In this document: positions 17,301 to 25,197 of the stretch, one piece after another
Position numbering within the stretch: position 1 is the stretch's first letter
Layout of the letters: the number at the start of each line of letters is the position of its first letter
Assembly: GCA_031270605.1 (NCBI GenBank)
Contig: JAISXG010000083.1
Span: 1-41,156 of the forward strand
DNA from: Oscillospiraceae bacterium
GTDB taxonomy: Bacteria > Bacillota > Clostridia > Oscillospirales > Acutalibacteraceae
DNA length: 41,156 nucleotides
Direction of reading: 5' to 3'
Made by a program: the position numbers and the translations under genes
Notes under the pieces: model-generated
Seen by the model: the letters and a program-made list of their open reading frames with translations, nothing else
Databases searched by the model: none
Told to the model about the DNA's origin: nothing

Positions 17301-17829
17301 TGGTATCCTGCTTTCTTTGAAAATATTGAATCTTCCCGGCTTCGGACACAGTGCAAAAGCCACTGATGCTCGAAAAACTGATTTTTTCAATCTGGCTGGT
17401 TTCCTCCACAACGACAATGCGTTTGCCTGTGATCTCCTTGTTGCCACCGCATGCGTGGCAAATCATTGCCTCTTGTGAGGGCGGGACATAGATCACTTCG
17501 TATAGTTCACTGTCCAGGAAAAAGAAGAGTGCCACGGGGAAGATGCCGGGGGCGTGATATTCCACCCGATTAATGAAATCAAGGAGAATCCAGAATGTTT
17601 TGATTGTGCTCCTGTCCGGTTCTATATCTTCAAGCGCTGACAGTATCCGGCCATCCCTACTCCCGAAAATCCGTTTCTGCTGCCGCAGATTGAACAGCAG
17701 CGTCCGGATCATACTTTCGCGGCCAGGAAACAGACGGTATACCTGCTCGGTATACAGGGCCTTATAGCTGGAAAGTATCCGCAGTAGCTCTGCCGCTTCG
17801 TTTGCGTATAACACCTCTCTTGTTTTCAA
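17293..17829 (-). CDS. DUF5697-like ICE protein with winged-helix N-terminus
   Basis: 178 aa beginning with TTG at 17829 behind GGGAGGTGAG, a clear site for a non-ATG start. Residues 5-60 (VLYANEAAELLRILSSYKALYTEQVYRLFPG ... LLFNLRQQKRIF) look like a winged helix. A CHAC pair at about 127 (AMICHACGG) is a lone possible metal site. I associate it with the DUF5697 family common in Firmicutes ICEs, by recall. It starts 75 bp after the virB4 stop, and the palindrome at 17881 lies in between. Confidence 0.68.
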   Translation of the reverse strand: MKTREVLYANEAAELLRILSSYKALYTEQVYRLFPGRESMIRTLLFNLRQQKRIFGSRDGRILSALEDIEPDRSTIKTFWILLDFINRVEYHAPGIFPVALFFFLDSELYEVIYVPPSQEAMICHACGGNKEITGKRIVVVEETSQIEKISFSSISGFCTVSEAGKIQYFQRKQDTNG

Positions 17830-17880
17830 ATTCTCACCTCCCGGTATGCGTGATTAAAACGCATAAAGTGCATATTAACT

Positions 17881-17918
17881 CTTAATGCGTATAAAATACG
17901 CAATTCATACGCATTAAG
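17881..17918 (-). repeat. 12-bp inverted repeat overlapping the virB4 stop codon
   Basis: CTTAATGCGTAT (17881-17892) and ATACGCATTAAG (17907-17918) are perfect arms with a 14-bp loop that itself holds ATACGCA. The virB4 TAA (17914-17916) is inside one arm. More ATGCGT/ACGCAT copies occur at 17845-17865. With no U-tract it looks like a processing signal or protein-binding cluster as much as a terminator. Confidence 0.6.
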
Positions 17919-20853
17919 CTTCAGATGCATTTTGGCGCACGATCAACTCCTGCAATTCCCGCCGGTCGGATGTAATCAGAGATCCTTCAAGGGTGCTGGC
18001 TTTGAATTCCACTGTGATATTGTTGGAATTGGTGCTTATCAGACCGTTGCCGCGTTCAAAATGGGTTATCGCCATGATCTCGGCTTCTGACAGATGCAGC
18101 GCTTCCTGCACACGCTGAGCCTCCTCGTCTTCAAGGTTCAAAACGATTTTGGTCTTTGAATTGTTCAGGATGCCTTTGCCGTATTTGCCCCCTTCGAGTG
18201 CAAAAAAATCATTCAAATCCTGGGTTGCGCAGATTGCGCTGCCTCCATAACCGCGTATAATTTTGAAAATTTCTAAAACAAATTCAGCAGCGAGCCGATT
18301 GCTGGAGGCTCCGATGAGCTGCCAGGTTTCATCCACAAAGATCGCTTTTTCCTCCGTCCGGTTTTCTTTGGCCCGGTCCCACACAACATCGAGGGCAACG
18401 AACATCCCCACAGTCAATAAATCGCCGCTTAATTCGGAGATATCCAGAACGATATACTTGTTGCCCAAGTCCACATTGGTTTGCTGATTGAAGGAAGATG
18501 CAGACCCGTTGACCAACCGGTTTAAAATATGCGCCAGCCGCTTGGTTTCAGGGTTTTTGATAAGCACCTCATATAGATCGCCCAGAATCGGCATCTCCTT
18601 GTACTGGTCAGGATTCTTCGGATCCAGCAAGCTGTCATTGTTATGGGTAATTCCTTTGGCGGCATAGGTCTTGATAAGGGCTTCATCTAAAAGCTGTTTT
18701 TCTTCGTGATTCATATCGGGAATCAGTAAGCTGAAAAAAATATGCAGCCGTTGAATCTTGGCTGCAAGCTCTGAACGGTCTATCGTTGGTCCGTCCAGCA
18801 ATTCACTGACGGAATTATCCGTCTTCCGGATGGCCATAACATTAATGCAGTTGCGGGATGCTGGGGATATCTGAATGAAGCTGCCCCCAATGTTTTGGCA
18901 GGCTCGGTGAAATTCGTGGCCTTTTAGTGGCGCGACGACGAACACTTGGATGTTTTTCCGCCGCATCCGGAGCGCCATGAGTTGCATCGTATAAGTCTTG
19001 CCCGCCCCCGAAGTCCCCATAATAGCCATATTGGCATTTTTGTAGATTTTACTGTTGAAAATGTCCACTATAATTAGACTGTTATTATGCTTGTTGACCC
19101 CAAGCAAGATTCCATTGTCATCACACATCTCGAAAGATGTGAAAGGATAACAGCTTGCTACGCCAGTAGTGAGAACGTTGCGCTTGGACTGTTCATACAG
19201 TTTTTTCTCCAATGAAATCAATGGCAGGGCGGATAAGAATGCCTGCTCCTGCCGAAAGGTGCAGGTCACAACGTCCAAATCCTGAGAAATCATCAGCTTT
19301 TTCATCTCGTTGGTACGCCATTCCAATTCTTCTGCCGACTCGGCTGTGATTGTTACGAGGGTATTCATATAGTAGAAATCCTCGTTGTTCGCTAACCCTT
19401 CCTTCAGGAAGTATCCTGATTGGATCGCACTTTCAAGGTTATCGAAATCGCTGTTGGTATCGGATGTATCTTTGATCTTGGAACGGTTTATTCGGAGCTG
19501 CTGTCCCAACTTTTGCATAATCCGATCCTTGGGCTGCCGATGGAAAAACAAATCCACGTCAATACCGTCCCCGGCGTTGACTAATAAGGAAAGCCATCCA
19601 GCTGTGACCCTTGGCTTATATCCGCCGGAGGAAATCAATAAATAGGAATGATACACGCCGTCCATGAGGACGTATTTCCCACGGGTAAAGTCAATGCTTT
19701 CCGGAGCTATGAACTCAGTGACGGGGATGTTATCCAATTCAGCCTCCCGGCCTGCCGTCAGATACCGTCCCATCACCTCGGCCGCCCGTTGGGACAGGGG
19801 TTTGTCTGAGCCGGTTTTGCGGTTAAGAATATGGTATAGAACCTCCGTGGTGAATTCATCTTCATCGTCATGCGAAATAACTTCATTCCCGCACTGCAGC
19901 AAAAAGGTTTTGGCGGTATTGACCGCCGTGTGCAGGGCGGAAACCGCTTCCGATGGATTGTTTTCCCAGCGGCTGAAGGGTTCGTACTCAAAAATAATAA
20001 AAAAGCGTCTGGTGATGGCTTCCTTAGAACCCAGCTTGCGGATCAACTGTTCATAATCCTGCTGTAATGTCTTGCATTTTTCATCGGTTTCCTTTTCAAT
20101 ATCTTCATGGATGTGTTTCAGGTGCTTGTTGATGTCAGCTTTTTTTGTGAGTATCTTAAATTGCATCTTTACCGGACTGATTTTAAGAAAGCTGACAAAG
20201 GAATAAATAATATTCCTTTGTTCACGGGCGCTGCGAAGCAAGAAATTCAGCGGGATTACTTCAATGATTTTTATAAACCGATGGTCCCGCGTATAAATAA
20301 TGCCCTGTTCGATTTTTTCGATAGGCAGATATTCCGAAACAGTGAGATCCTTTTTCCTTTTCTTACTCCGACTTGGTGCGGGCGCTTTCGGTTTTGTTCT
20401 GCGGGTGGGTGGTTTTTTTGTTTTTTGTGCCCGTCTCGCTTCCCGAAGCTGTCGTTTCAGCTCCCTGATTTCATTCTTCGGTTTGGTCTTTTCACCGGTT
20501 GTTGGACCGTCTTCCGGTGATGTCAGGTCTTCTTCTTTCTCCGGTATCGCTTCACGGATGATCCTGCGGTTAAACAGAAAACGGAAAAAGTTCAGGATAA
20601 AAGAAGAAAGGCTTTCACCGTTTATACCAATCAACGCCAACAGTGCGCCTGGCAGCGCCGTTAGGCAAAGCAGGATGATCTTTATGTTTAAGGCTAGGGA
20701 TAGACCGAATATAGGAAATCCTGTAAGCAAGGCGACTGCTCCGGCCTCAAGCGCGTTGCGCAGCTTGAACATCCCGCCAAAAATGGAGCCTGATTCAATA
20801 AAATTGGGCGGGATGATGTATGTATCATACTGCTCTTCATTTTTATGAGCCAT
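17914..20853 (-). CDS. virB4: PrgI-VirB4 fusion conjugative ATPase (CD1110-like)
   Basis: 979 aa from ATG 20853, six bases after AAGGAGGG; a TTG six bases upstream is less likely. Residues 1-110 (YIIPPNFIESGSIFGGMFKLRNALEAG, then two membrane helices) match the PrgI domain, usually a separate small protein. A basic linker (residues 120-170, rich in Lys/Arg/Pro) joins it to VirB4. Walker A GTSGAGKT lies near residue 615, Walker B AIFVDETW near 839, and ICATQDLNDF follows as in VirB4/TraE ATPases. It drives assembly of the secretion channel and DNA transport at the membrane. Located between the M23 peptidase gene and the DUF5697-like gene. Confidence 0.94.
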   Translation of the reverse strand: MAHKNEEQYDTYIIPPNFIESGSIFGGMFKLRNALEAGAVALLTGFPIFGLSLALNIKIILLCLTALPGALLALIGINGESLSSFILNFFRFLFNRRIIREAIPEKEEDLTSPEDGPTTGEKTKPKNEIRELKRQLREARRAQKTKKPPTRRTKPKAPAPSRSKKRKKDLTVSEYLPIEKIEQGIIYTRDHRFIKIIEVIPLNFLLRSAREQRNIIYSFVSFLKISPVKMQFKILTKKADINKHLKHIHEDIEKETDEKCKTLQQDYEQLIRKLGSKEAITRRFFIIFEYEPFSRWENNPSEAVSALHTAVNTAKTFLLQCGNEVISHDDEDEFTTEVLYHILNRKTGSDKPLSQRAAEVMGRYLTAGREAELDNIPVTEFIAPESIDFTRGKYVLMDGVYHSYLLISSGGYKPRVTAGWLSLLVNAGDGIDVDLFFHRQPKDRIMQKLGQQLRINRSKIKDTSDTNSDFDNLESAIQSGYFLKEGLANNEDFYYMNTLVTITAESAEELEWRTNEMKKLMISQDLDVVTCTFRQEQAFLSALPLISLEKKLYEQSKRNVLTTGVASCYPFTSFEMCDDNGILLGVNKHNNSLIIVDIFNSKIYKNANMAIMGTSGAGKTYTMQLMALRMRRKNIQVFVVAPLKGHEFHRACQNIGGSFIQISPASRNCINVMAIRKTDNSVSELLDGPTIDRSELAAKIQRLHIFFSLLIPDMNHEEKQLLDEALIKTYAAKGITHNNDSLLDPKNPDQYKEMPILGDLYEVLIKNPETKRLAHILNRLVNGSASSFNQQTNVDLGNKYIVLDISELSGDLLTVGMFVALDVVWDRAKENRTEEKAIFVDETWQLIGASSNRLAAEFVLEIFKIIRGYGGSAICATQDLNDFFALEGGKYGKGILNNSKTKIVLNLEDEEAQRVQEALHLSEAEIMAITHFERGNGLISTNSNNITVEFKASTLEGSLITSDRRELQELIVRQNASEA

Positions 20854-20928
20854 TTGCAACCCTCCTTGATTTTTTGCGAACGATATTTGTTCGCGGCGTG
20901 ACTCTGTATTTTACATTTATAAAAATTT

Positions 20929-22296
20929 TTATGGCAGATACTCTCTTGGATTTTTCAAAACGCCGTCCACCATTACCTCAAAATGCAGGTGCGGTCCGGT
21001 AGAACGGCCAGTGGAACCGGACTTAGCGATAACGTCGCCCTTTTTCACGGTTTGACCATCCGATACCAACAGCTCACTGCAATGCCCGTAAAGGGTGGTA
21101 ATCCGCCCGCCGTGGTTAATAACAATATGATGGCCGTATCCGGTGGACTGCTTTTTCGTATAAAGAACTGTACCATCTGCTACTGCGTAAATGGGCGTAC
21201 CCAGCAGAACACCAATGTCTATGCCGTTGTGAAATCTTTTACTGCCGTTGATCGGATCCGTCCGCTCACCAAACTCGGAAGAAACATGATTGTGCCAGTT
21301 TTTAACCGGCGCCATGAAATCACCGCCGTTATAGGGCGTTGAATCGTCTTTGATTAAATTCATGATGCCGGTGTGGGTTCCGTTGCCGGCAACGCCTTCA
21401 TCATCCCTGTCGTTCAGAAAAATGGCAAGATTTTCGGCGTAGTCTCTGGCAGAAGCTGTTTTTTCTTCATCCAGCTTGAATATTTCTTTGGAGAAATACT
21501 CCTCGCCTGCGTATATGACGGTATAGGTATACATGGTCACCGTTTTCTTCTCTTCCACAGGCTCTTGCACGGTTACTTCCTTTTGGACGGCAATTTTGAC
21601 AGTGTGGACACGCCCTTGGTCATCGGTAACGGTGCTGTCTATGTATTCAGTTACGGTTTTGATAACGTCTTTCATGACCGTAACAGTAATTTCCCGCTCC
21701 GCGCTAACCACCGTATAAGTAAACAGCTTCTCTTTATGTGGTTCAATCATAGAAATGAGGTCGTTTGCAGAGATTTCTTCATAATTGTCCTTATAAGCGC
21801 AATATTGAGAAATCAAAACCGTAGTGTCGAACAACGAACTGGTTCCGTAATCATCCAAAATTTCATGTTCGCTGTCTTCTGGAAGCAAGGCAATCGCATC
21901 GTTGATTGCCTTGATAATATCTTCATGCGCACTGTTGATAACTTCATACACCCGTGAATTTACGTCTTCAATATTCGCATAAATTGCCGTATTATCATTC
22001 ATCACAGGTATATCCGGCGAATTAGCCTTCAGCCCGCCAAAAATAAGGCTTGGGAGCATCAGGATGAAAAGAATTGGCAGGAGCATAACAAATGCCGCTG
22101 CCAAAACGATTTTTATAACGGTCTTGCGGTTTTGCCAGAGAGCCATCGCTGCCGCGCCATATGGGCCACCAACGGCAGCGCCTTTTGCCGCTCCGGCTAT
22201 CGCCTTGCCGGCTTTGATGGCGCCCTGAATTGTTTTGGCGACATTTGCGCTTCTGGACAGAAGCTCAGACGCGCCGCATTGTCTGTCTTCAGCCAT
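20929..22296 (-). CDS. M23 metallopeptidase of the conjugation apparatus
   Basis: 455 aa, ATG 22296 with AAGGTG inside the end of the preceding gene. A cytoplasmic Ala/Gly-rich N-terminus and one membrane helix (about residues 60-88) anchor it; residues 95-310 form an exported stem with repeated TVTV/EKKTVTMYTYTV strands. The C-terminal LytM/M23 domain has HNGIDIG near 357 and HLHFEV near 437, supplying the zinc ligands, with GHHIVINHGG and YGHCSELLV between. It would cut peptidoglycan peptides to let the channel cross the wall, the Gram-positive counterpart of VirB1. All expected metal-site residues are present. Confidence 0.92.
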   Translation of the reverse strand: MAEDRQCGASELLSRSANVAKTIQGAIKAGKAIAGAAKGAAVGGPYGAAAMALWQNRKTVIKIVLAAAFVMLLPILFILMLPSLIFGGLKANSPDIPVMNDNTAIYANIEDVNSRVYEVINSAHEDIIKAINDAIALLPEDSEHEILDDYGTSSLFDTTVLISQYCAYKDNYEEISANDLISMIEPHKEKLFTYTVVSAEREITVTVMKDVIKTVTEYIDSTVTDDQGRVHTVKIAVQKEVTVQEPVEEKKTVTMYTYTVIYAGEEYFSKEIFKLDEEKTASARDYAENLAIFLNDRDDEGVAGNGTHTGIMNLIKDDSTPYNGGDFMAPVKNWHNHVSSEFGERTDPINGSKRFHNGIDIGVLLGTPIYAVADGTVLYTKKQSTGYGHHIVINHGGRITTLYGHCSELLVSDGQTVKKGDVIAKSGSTGRSTGPHLHFEVMVDGVLKNPREYLP

Positions 22297-22301
22297 AGCG
22301 A

Positions 22302-23225
22302 TTACACCTTGTCCTTTCTGCGGGGAACCGGCGGCAGTTTCTGAATAATCGCTTCATTGTAAGCGATTTTGCCGTCAGGAGCTGTATACGGCGTCTTCTC
22401 AACGGCGTCGGCCGCATATTGGCGATACCACTTTGCGCCATCGGCGGAGCTTACAGTATCATAGCTGCCCTTTTCCGGCGCCATGTACTGATCCGCTGAA
22501 TACATACCGAATTGAATTCCGCTGGGATGGTCAGCCGATATTTCGGTTCCCATTATCCGTCCGCCGCCGATTTCCGTATCCGAAAAGGAGGGGGCATCGG
22601 CTTTCCCGGTATATCCCAGATATGAAGTCATGGCCTGAGATGCGGTATTTCCGGTAATGCTGCCGGTCTCTGCGATATTGCCCTTTGCAACCGTGCCGAT
22701 GACGCTGTTAGCAAAGCTGCCGCCCTTGGCCATGGAAGTCTGGAAAGCATTCCTGGTCACTACGTTGCCGCCTTGGCTGGTGGCGCTACTGACCGCGCTT
22801 TTGTTAAACTGCCTGCTGACAGCTCCGGCAAACCCTCCTGATAAAAAACGGGCATTGCCGCTGCCGGAAGAGCTCCCGGATGAACCGCCGCCTTTCCCTC
22901 CTCCTAAGCCCCCGCCGCCCAAAATCCGTTTGCCTTCACTAATGCCACGCGCGGCAATAAGAACTTCAGCCAGCATGTTCCCACCGGTGTGCCCGACATT
23001 GATGCCTAAACTGCTCATAAAGCTGTCGATTTTCTGCGAAACCTTGAGAAAGGCCATCGCACATAAAAACCAAATAAACACATTGCCGGAAACCTCTTCC
23101 TTGCTGGTTGCCGCAACCTTGGCTTTTACTTCATCCTCAGTCAGTGCAAATACGGTATTCGAGAAGAGCATGGTCAGCGAGGCAATCACGACGACTATAA
23201 TTAGAATTTTGCTAAACTTTTTCAA
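22302..23225 (-). CDS. Conjugation membrane protein with Gly/Ser-rich tail
   Basis: 307 aa beginning with TTG at 23225, five bases after AGAGGTGAG; upstream ATG codons would overlap the preceding gene heavily. An N-terminal hydrophobic stretch ending TVFALTEDE resembles a signal peptide; a second helix follows (GNVFIWFLCAMAFLKVSQ), then NVGHTGGNMLAEVLIAARGI, a stretch I associate with conserved ICE proteins. A Gly/Ser-rich linker (residues 120-150) leads to a soluble tail of variable composition ending PPVPRRKDKV. The place in the operon suggests a channel component next to the VirB6-like protein. Exact homology is uncertain. Confidence 0.78.
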   Translation of the reverse strand: MKKFSKILIIVVVIASLTMLFSNTVFALTEDEVKAKVAATSKEEVSGNVFIWFLCAMAFLKVSQKIDSFMSSLGINVGHTGGNMLAEVLIAARGISEGKRILGGGGLGGGKGGGSSGSSSGSGNARFLSGGFAGAVSRQFNKSAVSSATSQGGNVVTRNAFQTSMAKGGSFANSVIGTVAKGNIAETGSITGNTASQAMTSYLGYTGKADAPSFSDTEIGGGRIMGTEISADHPSGIQFGMYSADQYMAPEKGSYDTVSSADGAKWYRQYAADAVEKTPYTAPDGKIAYNEAIIQKLPPVPRRKDKV

Positions 23226-23239
23226 AATCTCACCTCTAT

Positions 23240-23950
23240 TCAAAGGAACAATGGGTTGGAAATGAAATTCCCAACCATCGACGTAAACAAACGCAGACAC
23301 CAGGCGTTCATAATAAGGAGGAATACCTGTCCACCCAGCATACGACACCAGCTTTTGAAGATATTGCCGGTGGTTTGCGAAGCGCCCATCGCAAAAGCGA
23401 CAGGTGCGGTGAACACGAGGACGCCCAGCAAAACATAGCGTTCAGCCGCTTCAAATAACAACTTAATATAATTCCACGCCAGCATCAGTACTAGGACCAG
23501 TGCGATAATTGCCACCGCACCGCTTGCGCAGACACCGAGGATGACTGTTATCACAGAACTAAAGTTGGCGAAGCTGATTGGGGGAAGCTCCGCGGTTAAA
23601 ATCCATTTGTAGGGCGTGCCGCCGATTTTCAAAATCAGGTTTACAATGTCGTTGGCAAACCAAACGATTAAAATAAAAAGACACGACCTGATACTCAGCT
23701 TAATGGGATCCTCGGCCTCCAGCCCCGCGGCCAGACCAAAATTCTTAAATAGCTGCCAAACCCAGTTAAGCAGAATAATGCCGATTGCCAGAGCAACAAA
23801 AACCTTATACATGGTTTCTGCTGCCGGAAAATACCGCACAAAAGATGTCATATCACAGCCCAAGGCACCCAAAACCGATGTTGTAATCATATCCAGTCCG
23901 TGCATCACCTGTGTGGCGATCCACTTGACAATTCCATCTAATATGCCCAT
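23240..23950 (-). CDS. Polytopic VirB6/TrbL-like conjugation protein
   Basis: 236 aa, ATG 23950 behind AAAGGAG. Five or so membrane helices: YKVFVALAIGIILLNWVWQLF, LSIRSCLFILIVWFANDIVNLIL, SVITVILGVCASGAVAIIALVLVLML, ERYVLLGVLVFTAPVAFAMGA and MLGGQVFLLIMNAWCLRLF. The order and the final TTGNIFKSWCRMLGGQ region resemble the VirB6-like CD1112-type proteins of clostridial ICEs. VirB6 proteins form the membrane channel that DNA passes through. It follows the VirB2-like gene by about 60 bp and is followed closely by the Gly/Ser-rich membrane protein. Confidence 0.82.
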   Translation of the reverse strand: MGILDGIVKWIATQVMHGLDMITTSVLGALGCDMTSFVRYFPAAETMYKVFVALAIGIILLNWVWQLFKNFGLAAGLEAEDPIKLSIRSCLFILIVWFANDIVNLILKIGGTPYKWILTAELPPISFANFSSVITVILGVCASGAVAIIALVLVLMLAWNYIKLLFEAAERYVLLGVLVFTAPVAFAMGASQTTGNIFKSWCRMLGGQVFLLIMNAWCLRLFTSMVGNFISNPLFL

Positions 23951-24013
23951 GTTACATCACTCCTTTGAGGAAGGTTGCGCAGCAGGGAGAAAGCTGTAGG
24001 CCACCTTCATTTT

Positions 24014-24403
24014 TTAGCCGTTCCATTTTCCACCGGAGAAAAATGGAACGATGTATGACATGATAAAGCCCAAACTATTTAAAATCACCCAAGTAATGAT
24101 GATCCGTTTGAGCCACGCCCTGCTTTCATCGACGGTCTTTCCATTTTTACTGAAATTCATCAGCAATAGCGCGACGGCAGCAGTGACAATAGCTGCAATA
24201 GTAGATATGGCAAGAATCTGAGTATACACATCCTTCATGATTTCCTGCGCTTTATCCCAAACGGTTGGCGCTGCGTAAACCTGTGTCATCGTCATGGTGA
24301 CCATCACAGGGACGAGAAATGCCGTGTAAAGAAACTTTCCAAAGGAAAAGCTTTTCTTTGGCTTGTTCTTTTTCGGCTGCATTGATAGGGTGTTCTTGGT
24401 CAT
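24014..24403 (-). CDS. VirB2/TrbC-like small membrane protein
   Basis: 129 aa, ATG 24403 behind CAGGAGG. A basic N-terminus, a signal-like hydrophobic segment ending QVYAAPT (residues 25-47), then two membrane helices (ILAISTIAAIVTAAVALLLM and IIITWVILNSLGFIMSYIVPFF) joined by a short charged loop (SKNGKTVDESRAWLKR). This is the two-helix plan of VirB2/TrbC pilin subunits and their Gram-positive relatives. First structural gene of the transfer operon. Preceded by a promoter, a leader ORF and two hairpins. Confidence 0.8.
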   Translation of the reverse strand: MTKNTLSMQPKKNKPKKSFSFGKFLYTAFLVPVMVTMTMTQVYAAPTVWDKAQEIMKDVYTQILAISTIAAIVTAAVALLLMNFSKNGKTVDESRAWLKRIIITWVILNSLGFIMSYIVPFFSGGKWNG

Positions 24404-24425
24404 AAGTCAATCCTCCTGATTATTT

Positions 24426-24536
24426 TTAATTTTCTCCTTGAACGCATAAAGCGCCCCGCAATTTATACGGGGCGCTTTCGTCCGGCGCGAACAACCGGTG
24501 GAAACAAAAACACCTTTCGAAAAAGGCGTCTGTCAT
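24426..24536 (-). CDS. Putative 36-aa leader peptide of the transfer operon
   Basis: ATG 24536 preceded by AATAAGGAA opens a 36-codon frame (MTDAFFERCFCFHRLF ... RGALCVQGEN) ending at TAA 24426, 22 bp before the pilin-like gene's ATG. It lies about 30 bp after the predicted transcription start. Codons 4-12 fall across a terminator hairpin (24501-24528) and codons 20-30 across a strong GC hairpin (24448-24478). That layout fits a ribosome-controlled attenuator: a ribosome on the leader would melt or hold apart the hairpins. The SD is close to the ATG. No homologue was checked; translation is a prediction. Confidence 0.5.
   Translation of the reverse strand: MTDAFFERCFCFHRLFAPDESAPYKLRGALCVQGEN
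24448..24478 (-). terminator. Strong GC hairpin ahead of the transfer operon
   Basis: Perfect 11-bp arms AAAGCGCCCCG (24448-24458) and CGGGGCGCTTT (24468-24478), loop of 9. On the minus strand the stem's own CTTT is followed by ATGCG, so the U-tract is short. It sits inside the leader ORF and could be an attenuator stem. Confidence 0.65.
24501..24528 (-). terminator. Rho-independent terminator inside the leader ORF
   Basis: On the minus strand CGCCTTT pairs with AAAGGTG (one G-U pair, loop TTCG), followed by TTTTTGTTT. Because of the G-U pair the stem is better on this strand. It lies about 45 bp after the promoter, so basal transcripts should stop here. Confidence 0.72.
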
Positions 24537-24575
24537 TTCCTTATTTTTGTTTTGGGCATAATTCAAAGCATGACC

Positions 24576-24604
24576 ATTATAGCACGCCCCTTTATACGGC
24601 ACAA
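24576..24604 (-). promoter_or_regulatory. Promoter of the transfer operon
   Basis: On the minus strand TTGTGC (24604-24599), 17-bp spacer, TATAAT (24581-24576). It is the best sigma-A-like promoter between the regulator-like gene and the VirB2-like gene. Confidence 0.75.
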
Positions 24605-24648
24605 TCGCAAAACCGTATCAGTTTTCAACTTTTATGTGCCATTTCTGT

Positions 24649-25197
24649 TTACTTGCTCTTATCAGGGAAAAAGTGCTCCAGAAGCTCCACGCAATCCTTG
24701 GAAGTATAGCCCCAGAGAACCGAGCTTAATGCCTCAATTGCTTCCCGGCGATAACGGTAATAGGTGCGGTAGGAGATGTATTTCAGGTGCGGACGCAAGA
24801 CTTCAATGATTTCGTACACACTCTTCAGTTCCTGTGGGGAAAGATAGGTATAATACAAAACCCAGTAATAGGTTTCTCCGAATTTGTGTTTGGAACGGAG
24901 CAAATCGACTGCGGTTTCCAGCATTTTAATCATTTTATTGGATCTCTCTATACATTTGGCGTGATGCTCAATTTTAGTGCCTTCGAAGTCAAGCCCGGAA
25001 ATATAGATGGAGTCCAAGAATTCATCAACCGTGCTGCCAAATTCGATTTCAAAGCTCTTTTTTACATGCTGGACGGATAATTCCAGGCTCCAGACCACAT
25101 CCCGGTATTTCCTGAGCAGTTTCCAGGTATCGTGAAACAAAGGATTTTCACTGGCCGCCTCCTCAAATTGGCGGGTTTTATGGGTATCTTTCTTCAT
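24649..25197 (-). CDS. Small ICE protein with C-terminal helix-turn-helix-like region
   Basis: 182 aa, ATG 25197 with GGAGGTG; the ATGA overlap with the preceding gene's stop couples the two. The protein is almost all helix: residues 20-110 include a long amphipathic stretch (KYRDVVWSLELSVQHVKKSFE ... IERSNKMIKMLETAVDLL). Residues 125-165 (SPQELKSVYEIIEVL ... ISYRTYYRYRREAIEALSSVLWG) resemble the sigma region-4 or ArpU-like DNA-binding ends of phage and ICE late regulators. It lies directly upstream of the transfer promoter, so a role in switching that promoter is plausible but inferred. Confidence 0.65.
   Translation of the reverse strand: MKKDTHKTRQFEEAASENPLFHDTWKLLRKYRDVVWSLELSVQHVKKSFEIEFGSTVDEFLDSIYISGLDFEGTKIEHHAKCIERSNKMIKMLETAVDLLRSKHKFGETYYWVLYYTYLSPQELKSVYEIIEVLRPHLKYISYRTYYRYRREAIEALSSVLWGYTSKDCVELLEHFFPDKSK

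Noticed and set aside
17845-17925. CRISPR-like short repeats (ATGCGT words)
   Set aside because: Words are six bases, irregularly spaced, and explained by one inverted repeat; no CRISPR repeat-spacer pattern exists anywhere in the window.
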